Of a stretch of 64,000 nt of DNA, positions 58,014 through 64,000 are shown one piece after another. How positions within the stretch are numbered: position 1 is the stretch's first letter; each line of letters opens with the position of its first letter. The DNA is from CAG-238 sp934277695. Its GTDB lineage: Bacteria > Bacillota > Clostridia > Peptostreptococcales > Anaerovoracaceae. Location of the stretch: positions 1-64,000 of the forward strand of contig CAKQVG010000001.1 of assembly GCA_934277695.1 (NCBI GenBank), in the 5' to 3' direction. A program made the translations under genes and the position numbers. Under the pieces are notes generated by a model that was not told where the DNA came from, ran no database searches, and saw only the letters and a program-made list of their open reading frames with translations.

Positions 58014-58942
58014 AATGCACGCTCCTTTTCCTGTTCCTGCCGGTGCAAGAGCTCTTCATTCCAGTCTTTTTTTCTTGGGTAGTCCACTTCTACTTCGTAG
58101 CCTTTTTCGAGAAGCTTTTCGCAGATCCGCTCGCCTGCCCGATAGCCTGCAAGATCGTTATCAAGACACAGCACGCATTTTTTAAGGTTCGAATGCAGCT
58201 TCAGCTGGTGAAACAGCACCTGATCGGAGACCGAACAGGCGGCGGCGTAAGAATGCACCCGCCAGTTTTCTTTCTGCAGGCTGATGTAGGAAAGCATATC
58301 AAGCGGTGCCTCAAAGAAATAGATTGTGTCGGACGAACCGCTGTAGTGAAAGCTGTACTGCGGCAGGCTCCCTGCCTGATTTCCCTTAAAGGTGCTGTTT
58401 CGAAGCGTTCCCCTTTTATTGGCATGCCGCATCAGGCCGTTTTCGTCTTTGCCGCAAAAGACCGCGTTATGATAGCCTGCTTCCTCATAGATGAGTCCCA
58501 TCCGCGCAAAGCTGAGGACGATGTCCGGATCAATGCCGCGTGTTTTGATGAGATAGGAAAAGACGCGCTTCATGTCATGATGCTTCTTTGGCGGTGTGAA
58601 TGGTTTTTGCACTTGTTTCTTTTGCGCCGTGCTTCCTACATTGCCGCCACTTGATGGAGATTGCGCTGCGCTCTCCCGGCTTCCGCCAAGCAGCAGTTTG
58701 ACTGCATCCGGGTAGCTGAGGTTTAAGAACTTTCTTGCAAAATCAATGCTGTTTCCGCCCTCGCGTTGGTACTGGTTGTACCATAAATTCCCCCGGATAC
58801 TGATTTTTTCGCTGTCCTTCATCCAGACAAGTTCCTTTCCGCTGCGCCGGACTTCTTCGCCCCTGCATCGCAGAAGCTCCGCAATGTCTGCGCTACCTGC
58901 GCGAAGTTTTTCCTCTTCCGTAAACCGAATATACTGGCTCAT
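57992..58942 (-). CDS. Toprim-domain primase-like protein of conjugative elements (DUF3991)
   Basis: The 316 residues from ATG 58942 (AAAGGAG upstream) have a CHC2-like N-terminal part (IRGNLWYNQYQREGGNSIDFARKFL), then a DUF3991/Toprim region with GLMRHANKRGT, YFFEAPLDMLSY (acidic E) and KCVLCLDNDLAGYRAGERI (DxD), the metal site of Toprim nucleotidyl transferases. Such proteins may prime the transferred strand. It starts 13 bases after the relaxase stop. Confidence 0.87.
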   Translation of the reverse strand: MSQYIRFTEEEKLRAGSADIAELLRCRGEEVRRSGKELVWMKDSEKISIRGNLWYNQYQREGGNSIDFARKFLNLSYPDAVKLLLGGSRESAAQSPSSGGNVGSTAQKKQVQKPFTPPKKHHDMKRVFSYLIKTRGIDPDIVLSFARMGLIYEEAGYHNAVFCGKDENGLMRHANKRGTLRNSTFKGNQAGSLPQYSFHYSGSSDTIYFFEAPLDMLSYISLQKENWRVHSYAAACSVSDQVLFHQLKLHSNLKKCVLCLDNDLAGYRAGERICEKLLEKGYEVEVDYPRKKDWNEELLHRQEQEKERALCPAMSY

Positions 58943-58955
58943 AGACTCTCCTTTC

Positions 58956-60974
58956 CTACGGTTCTTCCGTAAACTGCTGACCACGCGACGTGCGAAGCCC
59001 TCTTGCTCGTTTTCGTTCTTCGATCTCCGCCCGCAGTTTCTGCTCGGTAAGCTTTTGCATGCGCAGGTTCCCCGGCGGAAAAATCTCCGTAAAATGCCCG
59101 GCAAGGCGCATGAGATAAAGCCCGGCAGGCATCGCCGGACGATGCGGACGGTAGGTTTCCAAAATCAGCTTAGCGTAGGGATTTCCCTGCGCGGCCGCCT
59201 TGCTTAAGTAAGCTTTTCCTGCATCCTCATCGCGCATGACACCCTGCCCGAACAGATACATTTTGCCAAGCTGGTACTGTGCATACTGGTTCTCCTTCTT
59301 GCAGGCCCGCCTCAGATACCGCAGGGCTTTTGTCATGTCCTTCGGCAGGTCTTTTCCGATGGCATAGGTTTTACCGAGCAGATACTCTGCCTGCGCGTGG
59401 TCTTTTTTCGTAGCTTTTTTAAGCAGTGCTTCTGCCCTGTGGCTGTCTTTTGGGACATGCTCCCCGCGTAAATAAAACTTTCCAAGCAGGTAGTCGGCAT
59501 GCACATTGTCTTTTTCTGCGGACTCTGTGAGAAGCTCTATCGCCCGCGCATTGCTTGCTTCTTTGGCAAGGCCTGCAAGGTGCATCTTGGCAAGACTGTA
59601 CATGGCAAAGGAATTTCCCTGATCTGCTGCGCTTTTAAAGAGGCTTTCGGCAAGGGCGATGTCGCGTGCGGCGTCCACACCTGCAAGATAGACCCTGCCG
59701 AGCTGATACTGCGCATACTGGTTCCCCTGATTTGCACATTCCCATAAGAGTTCAAGCCCTTCTTCGGCATCTTTTGCAAAATGTTTTCCGGAAAGAAGCT
59801 CCATCCCAAGGCGATATTTTGCGACCTCAAGGCCGCCTGCTGCGGAAAGCCGCAGCAGCTGCTCTCCTTTTTCTGGGTTGTAGAGCTCGTTCTCCGGATC
59901 ATCAAAGAGACATTCTTTTGCTTCAAAATACCATTCAAATAGCTGCGAGAGCTTTCCTGCATGATCCTGCTTTGGTCTTTTGGGCATCGCATCTTCCTCT
60001 GCTTCCGGAAAGAAGTCCTCGCCCGCTTCGGGCAGTTCTTCAAAGGTCAGCTCCTGCGCTGCAAAAGAGAGTGCTTCGGTGATGATTTTGTTTTTCAGGT
60101 TTCGGAATGCCTTGTTTTCCGATAGGCCCTGCGCCCTGCGCGGCGCATCCTGATAGATGTTTTCGATGCTGCGCTGCCCTTCCTGCCACGCTGCATAGCA
60201 TGCGGCAAGGGCATCTTCTTTTGATAGTTCGGTTAAGATTTCATCTACGAGCCTTCTGAGCGGGCCCGGAAGATAGCCATAGACCTTGCGGCCTTTGAGG
60301 CTCTTAAGCCTTTCCGATAGCTCGGTGAATTTTGCAAGCAGCGCCGGATTTTTGGCAGGAATGCTTCGCATTTCGGAAAGCATTTGATCCGTTTCTTTTC
60401 CGATGGCTTCGCGCCGTTCGGTCTGCATGGCGTAAATCGGAAGCAGGTCTTCTCTGAAAATTTCCCGTGCAAAGGCTGATTTCATTTGTTGAATCCCGGC
60501 TTCACTGAGATAGGGTTCCTTCCCTTTGGAATAGGCGATCATATGAATGTGCGGATGATGCGCTTCATTGTGAAACGCAGCGTACCAGATGAGATCACCT
60601 GCCGGAATCTTCATGGCCTCCGCCATCCGGTGCGTGTTTGCTCTCAGAAGATTTTGCCATGCCTCGGCTCTGTCATAGCCAAGCCGCTCGGCGTCTTTTC
60701 GCGTCAGGGACAGGATATTCGTCCAGACGATTCCCTCATGCGATGCCACCTCTCTTGCGACTTTGGAGAGGGAAAGTTTTTCCTCTCCTGCGCTGAAAAG
60801 TCCATGTACCCCTCGTTTCTCGACGCCCGGCCGCATCGCAATGTATCCGACATAATTTTCCCGTTTGTCGATGACTTCTACCCCTTCTCTGGTCGCGATG
60901 TAGCGGATGAGATTTCCGGCATGACTTTTGGCGCGCGGAGATAAATAGCGGCATTTTAGGATGATATCAGCCAT
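58956..60974 (-). CDS. MobP-type relaxase with a long Sel1-repeat C-terminus
   Basis: The first 200 residues are a relaxase: a Tyr in YIATREGVEVI, AWQNLLRAN, and the metal motif HNEAHHPHIHMIAYS (H-x-x-x-HHPHIH). It would nick the origin of transfer and stay bound to the 5' end. From about 375 to 620 there are at least six Sel1/TPR-like repeats (EVAKYRLGMELL, QYAQYQLGRVYLAG, NVHADYLLGKFYLRG, AQAEYLLGKTYAIG). These repeats normally bind proteins. The start is ATG 60974, overlapping the mobC-like stop by eight bases; ten extra codons upstream lie inside that gene. Confidence 0.9.
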   Translation of the reverse strand: MADIILKCRYLSPRAKSHAGNLIRYIATREGVEVIDKRENYVGYIAMRPGVEKRGVHGLFSAGEEKLSLSKVAREVASHEGIVWTNILSLTRKDAERLGYDRAEAWQNLLRANTHRMAEAMKIPAGDLIWYAAFHNEAHHPHIHMIAYSKGKEPYLSEAGIQQMKSAFAREIFREDLLPIYAMQTERREAIGKETDQMLSEMRSIPAKNPALLAKFTELSERLKSLKGRKVYGYLPGPLRRLVDEILTELSKEDALAACYAAWQEGQRSIENIYQDAPRRAQGLSENKAFRNLKNKIITEALSFAAQELTFEELPEAGEDFFPEAEEDAMPKRPKQDHAGKLSQLFEWYFEAKECLFDDPENELYNPEKGEQLLRLSAAGGLEVAKYRLGMELLSGKHFAKDAEEGLELLWECANQGNQYAQYQLGRVYLAGVDAARDIALAESLFKSAADQGNSFAMYSLAKMHLAGLAKEASNARAIELLTESAEKDNVHADYLLGKFYLRGEHVPKDSHRAEALLKKATKKDHAQAEYLLGKTYAIGKDLPKDMTKALRYLRRACKKENQYAQYQLGKMYLFGQGVMRDEDAGKAYLSKAAAQGNPYAKLILETYRPHRPAMPAGLYLMRLAGHFTEIFPPGNLRMQKLTEQKLRAEIEERKRARGLRTSRGQQFTEEP

Positions 60975-61380
60975 CCGTATCGCCCCTTTGGAAAGCCGCC
61001 GCATCTTCTAAGGTGACGCTTCCCTTCAGATTTTTTACCTCGCGTACGCACATACCACGAAGCCGGCTGAGGCTTTCTTCCTCGATCTCGTTTGTCGCTG
61101 CGACCGTGTGGATCAGCATCGAAAGCTCGACGGCCATTTTGAATAACAGCCTTGCGGTGCGATCTTCATAACGTCCAAGGCTTCCCTGCATGGCAGAAAT
61201 CACGACGGCGGGAAGATATCCATCCGTCTGTTCTGCCCTCAAATAGCCGCTGTAAAAGAGGACTGCTTTTTCGATAAACTCCGAGCGGCTCCTGCAGTTA
61301 TCTTTTTTATACAGTGCCTCGATTGTTTCCATTGTCTCTGCACGAATCCACAGCGCAAATTTTCTTTTTTGGGTTTCCAT
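60967..61380 (-). CDS. MobC-like ribbon-helix-helix relaxosome protein
   Basis: The 137 residues from ATG 61380 begin METQKRKFALWIRAETMET and include NCRSRSEFIEKAVLFYSGYL, a ribbon-helix-helix DNA-binding pattern. Proteins like this bind beside the nick site and help the relaxase. AAAGGAG lies eight bases upstream; more codons are open but lack a site. It overlaps the relaxase gene. Confidence 0.8.
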   Translation of the reverse strand: METQKRKFALWIRAETMETIEALYKKDNCRSRSEFIEKAVLFYSGYLRAEQTDGYLPAVVISAMQGSLGRYEDRTARLLFKMAVELSMLIHTVAATNEIEEESLSRLRGMCVREVKNLKGSVTLEDAAAFQRGDTDG

Positions 61381-61517
61381 TTGCTTTGACTCCTTTGCGC
61401 ATTCTTCTAACTTGCGGAAGTCGCGGCAGGTTTTCTCCGCTTTGACTCCTTTTCGCATTTCCCCTCTGCGTTTTAACCCCTATATGCACCGAAGCGGAAA
61501 ATCCTCTAAGGTCTTTG

Positions 61518-61640
61518 GGAGACCCGCATTGCGGGGCTCCGGTAAGCGAGGCGAGGGGCGATTTTGCCCCCGCCTCTTTTTCCTGCAAGCAAAAAGAGCA
61601 AAGCTGCTCTCCTTCACTTTTGCATATTTTCGGCTGCTGG
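61518..61640. other. Candidate origin of transfer: cluster of three hairpins
   Basis: The 380 bases between the mobC-like and GGCT genes hold no gene but three stems in a row: GGAG-CCCGC/GCGGG-CTCC (61518-61540), GAGGCGAGGGGC/GCCCCCGCCTC (61548-61576) followed by T5 on the plus strand, and AGAGCA/TGCTCT (about 61596-61611). Further right, GGACACGCCG and GGACACAGG repeat. Place and structure fit an oriT just upstream of mobC and relaxase; one stem could also be a plus-strand terminator. Confidence 0.5.
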
Positions 61641-61762
61641 CTTCTTCCCCAAACGCGCGGACACGCCGTTTTTTCGGTGGCGGCATCTACACCGCATCCA
61701 TTTTCCTCTAAAAAACGGACACAGGGGAAGTCTGGGGCGTTCTCTTGGGAAATGCCCCATGC

Positions 61763-62257
61763 TTACAGCATCTCCATGCCGGGGCTCATCTCCTGCATGG
61801 GCATAAGGCCGTACACACGCTCCATGCTGGTCTTTAGCGCCTCTCTAAGATACGCCGTATCCAGTCCGCAGTCCCGGTAGCCTTGTTCAACAATGTCGTA
61901 ATACATAGCGGACGGAAGTCCTGCAGGCATCGCAAGATCCATGATGTATACCATCGCATGAACTTCCTCGCCGTCAAGCATCGCAGGAAGCACTGTCTTA
62001 TGATAAAAATTCGGATACCCTTCGTAGCGGTCAAGCGATTTTTCATCGCGCGCGCTGATCTCCCAAAGTCCGATTGGAACTTCCTTTCCCTCCATATTTT
62101 CAATAGTCGCAAAGCTGTGATCCGGCTGCCCGCAAAATAGCAGATTCTGATTCTGTAGCATGGCAGAGCCAAGATACTTCGCATCCGGACAGCGTCCCCG
62201 CATCTGCGCGTGGTTTAAGTTGCTTCCGTATGCTGCGTAAATTTTCATCTTTTTCAT
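61763..62257 (-). CDS. Gamma-glutamylcyclotransferase-like (AIG2/GGCT) protein
   Basis: The 164 residues from ATG 62257 contain the substrate loop YAAYGSNLN, VPIGLWEISARDEKSLDRYEGYP with the probable catalytic Glu, and a C-terminal helix. GGCT enzymes cyclise gamma-glutamyl amines to release 5-oxoproline. It follows the amidoligase gene by 20 bases. In the comparative work on amidoligases I remember (Iyer, Aravind and colleagues), such pairs were proposed to make and remove gamma-glutamyl-type amide bonds. Confidence 0.88.
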   Translation of the reverse strand: MKKMKIYAAYGSNLNHAQMRGRCPDAKYLGSAMLQNQNLLFCGQPDHSFATIENMEGKEVPIGLWEISARDEKSLDRYEGYPNFYHKTVLPAMLDGEEVHAMVYIMDLAMPAGLPSAMYYDIVEQGYRDCGLDTAYLREALKTSMERVYGLMPMQEMSPGMEML

Positions 62258-62277
62258 TTTGTTCTCCTTCATTCCAA

Positions 62278-63306
62278 TTAAAACATCTGCATGGTAAATC
62301 CCTCGTCCTGCTGCGTTTCGGTTTCACTTTCCTGCTCCGCCGTTTCCTCTGCCTCTCTTCCTTGCATGCTTTGCGCTGCTTCCTCCATACGCTTTGCTGC
62401 AAGGCGCTCCTTTTGCCGCTCGGCCTGCACCGGGTCTTTCCATGCAATATTCCCTTCGAGATTCTCGAGCAGGAATTTCCTTGCGGTCTGAAATTCCTCG
62501 CCGATCATACCGAGCCGAAGAAGCCAGGTACGAAAGGTATATTTTTCATTCGTGCTTTTTGTCCGGCTGTGCGAGGCGCCCTTTTGCACAAGGGCCTGAT
62601 GGCTGATCGCAAGGCTGAGCTGGATATAGGTTTTGACTTTTCCTGCGTGCATCGTCCCGTTGAACAAGCGAAACTCGATCGTGCCTTTTGAGAACACGCT
62701 GTGCAGATTCAGCGCATGATAGCGGGTCTCGTCGTAATGATCATAGCTCCTGCTGTCTCCGTGATACCACATCCGCTCAAAGTTTTCGATACTTTTGGGT
62801 TTCTTTCGGTTCAGCTCCTCTAAGAAACTCAGATCCGTTTTCTGGCAGTAGTGATCCTCTCTTGCGACATCGACTGCAAGTGCTTTATATAGCAGGTCTT
62901 CTTTCGACACCATGATATTCACAAGGTTACGGAGGGTTTTCACGCTGTGCGGGGCCGCATCGACATGAATGTGTATCCCGCAGGAACGATTTACACAGGC
63001 GCCCGCATGCCGCAGTTTTCGCACAAGCTCCTGTATCGTTTCGATATCTTCATAATGGCAGATTGGGGAAACCACTTCCACTTTATATAAAGTGCTTGCA
63101 GATCTTCCATCACGCGCAGCCGGATGAATCGATGCATCGCTGACCACTTTCCATTTTCTCCCCTGCCCATCCGTCACATGGTATGCATCGTAGGTGCCGC
63201 TGTCATACACTTCGTGTGTGTCAAAATATGCGGCGATAACTTCGGCTGCCTTTTTCCGGGTGATTCCCGTCATTTCCATTTCGATGCCGAATCTCTGACT
63301 TCTCAA
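62278..63306 (-). CDS. Amidoligase-family (COOH-NH2 ligase) protein
   Basis: The 342 residues show the glutamine-synthetase-like amidoligase fold: QRFGIEMEMTGITR (first acidic metal site), VVSDASIHP, YKVEVVSPICHYEDIE (second), NRSCGIHIHVD (GxHxH) and IEFRLFNGTMH (ExRxFNGTxH). These motifs bind ATP and metal and join an amine to a carboxylate. The last 70 residues are Glu/Gln-rich and disordered. The ATG at 63306 overlaps the stop of the previous gene (ATGA). The substrate is unknown; a peptide or wall component of donor or recipient is possible. Confidence 0.88.
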   Translation of the reverse strand: MRSQRFGIEMEMTGITRKKAAEVIAAYFDTHEVYDSGTYDAYHVTDGQGRKWKVVSDASIHPAARDGRSASTLYKVEVVSPICHYEDIETIQELVRKLRHAGACVNRSCGIHIHVDAAPHSVKTLRNLVNIMVSKEDLLYKALAVDVAREDHYCQKTDLSFLEELNRKKPKSIENFERMWYHGDSRSYDHYDETRYHALNLHSVFSKGTIEFRLFNGTMHAGKVKTYIQLSLAISHQALVQKGASHSRTKSTNEKYTFRTWLLRLGMIGEEFQTARKFLLENLEGNIAWKDPVQAERQKERLAAKRMEEAAQSMQGREAEETAEQESETETQQDEGFTMQMF

Positions 63307-63536
63307 ACGGAATCAGTCCTTTTCGCCTTTTCCTGTTTCTTTGATTCTTTTTTCTGCTCAGAAGAAATCCGCTGCGATACAAAGTCACGGACGGCAGGCG
63401 GCACCTGCTTTGCATAAAGACTGTCAAGAGCTGCAGTCAGCTCCGTTTCCAAACTCATATTTTTTTGCGTAAGGTACATCGTAAGCGCTGCATACTTTTC
63501 TTCTTCGTATGCGATGCTGATATTTACTTTCTTCAT
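63303..63536 (-). CDS. Small conserved conjugative-element protein (DUF6103-like)
   Basis: The 77 residues start MKKVNISIAYEEEKYAALTMYL and have LETELTAALDSLYAKQVPPAVRDFV, then a Lys-rich tail. This resembles DUF6103 proteins common in Tn1549-like operons; no function is known. It overlaps both neighbours by ATGA, so translation of the three genes is coupled. Confidence 0.7.
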   Translation of the reverse strand: MKKVNISIAYEEEKYAALTMYLTQKNMSLETELTAALDSLYAKQVPPAVRDFVSQRISSEQKKESKKQEKAKRTDSV

Positions 63537-63904
63537 TTGAGACCTCCCAAAATCATCCCCTCTTCCATCGCAGGCTCATACCGCTCGATCGGAAGTTCTT
63601 CCTGCGCCTCGACAGCCGCACGAACCAGCGGCAGAAAGGCTGCATACCTTGCATAGCTTGCACCCTCTGCTTCAATGAGAATGGCATCCTCATAGCCATC
63701 GCCAAGCACCATCAGGCAGTGCGCGATGTCGTCCTGGTCAAGCCGCATCAGATCGCGATACCGTGTAAGAAATTCGTACTCATCCAAAAGATTTTCTTTT
63801 AGATGCACAAAGTCGCTTCCGCTTAGCTCTAAGATTTTTTCCACCTTGCACAGCCTCGTGTCAAAACGAGGCTCCTTACGAAATAGCGTTGTGTTTAGCT
63901 CCAT
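63533..63904 (-). CDS. Small conserved conjugative-element protein (DUF6329-like)
   Basis: The 123 residues from ATG 63904 (AAAGGAGACGTTT upstream) read MELNTTLFRKEPRFDTRLCK, LENLLDEYEFL-like residues, CLMVLGDGYEDAILIEAEGASYARYAAFLP. I recognise this as the DUF6329 pattern of Clostridia ICE operons; function unknown. It is the first gene of the coupled set running to the GGCT gene. Confidence 0.72.
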   Translation of the reverse strand: MELNTTLFRKEPRFDTRLCKVEKILELSGSDFVHLKENLLDEYEFLTRYRDLMRLDQDDIAHCLMVLGDGYEDAILIEAEGASYARYAAFLPLVRAAVEAQEELPIERYEPAMEEGMILGGLK

Positions 63905-63937
63905 AAACGTCTCCTTTCCTGCTTCAAAAAACAAAAA

Positions 63938-63967
63938 GCACAGGAAGTTTTTGATAACTTCTTGTGC
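63938..63967 (-). terminator. Terminator of a gene lying to the right of the window
   Basis: GCACAAGAAGTT pairs with AACTTCCTGTGC (one mismatch) around six bases, with TTTTTGTTTTTT following on the minus strand, 34 bases before the DUF6329-like start. Confidence 0.8.
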
Positions 63968-64000
63968 CTTTGTTACTAAACCTATTCTAAATAGTGTTAG

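Overview
The window looks like the chromosome of an anaerobic, low-to-medium GC Clostridia (Bacillota) member. Evidence: a CIRCE-controlled hrcA-grpE-dnaK-dnaJ operon, WhiA and RapZ, a nine-gene V-type ATPase operon whose rotor subunit carries a complete Na+ site, a 3-keto-5-aminohexanoate cleavage enzyme typical of amino-acid fermenters, and conjugative-element families typical of gut and oral Clostridia. I cannot name the species. No rRNA or tRNA gene and no CRISPR array was found. Almost everything except one ATPase gene is on the minus strand.

Layout. (1) 1-7447 is AT-rich accessory DNA: remains of a conjugative or plasmid-like element (partial transposase-like end, truncated RhuM, ParB stub, RepA N-domain, small Cys-rich protein), a complete type II restriction-modification pair of the NgoPII/HaeIII type (expected GGCC), a TnpV protein and an AIPR anti-phage protein. 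Its right edge lies inside rlmD, which has gained a foreign 93-residue tail. (2) 7465-36470 is the stable backbone: rlmD, thiN, an AAA ATPase, a lipoprotein MsrAB, the Na+ V-ATPase operon (ntpHIKECFABD order), whiA, kce, fic, rapZ, a GPH sugar transporter with a MerR-style promoter, an AEC carrier, an ABC-F protein, the dnaK chaperone operon and a secreted beta-propeller-like protein. (3) 36.6-41.4 kb is a toxin-antitoxin island: a decayed type III ToxIN-like locus that still has its RNA repeats, MazF, a structured leader RNA, Phd-RelE with an operator, an SseB-like protein behind a cobalamin riboswitch, and a sigma-70-like factor. (4) 41.4-64 kb is conjugative-element DNA: two secreted proteins with transcobalamin-like (DUF4430) regions, a serine recombinase beside a probable invertible promoter, a 2126-residue thioester/VaFE adhesin, a secreted Fn3 protein, and an operon with T4SS coupling protein, Toprim primase-like protein, Sel1-tailed relaxase, MobC-like protein, gamma-glutamylcyclotransferase, amidoligase and two small conserved element proteins. 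The VirB4/VirB6-type transfer channel is not in the window and may lie to the right.

Most novel candidates: the 167-bp invertible promoter (26-bp inverted repeats with matching central dinucleotides) one base from the stop codon of a serine recombinase and upstream of secreted DUF4430 proteins; the amidoligase/GGCT pair carried in the mobilization operon; the relaxase with a long Sel1 tail; and the ICE junction that rewrites the end of rlmD.
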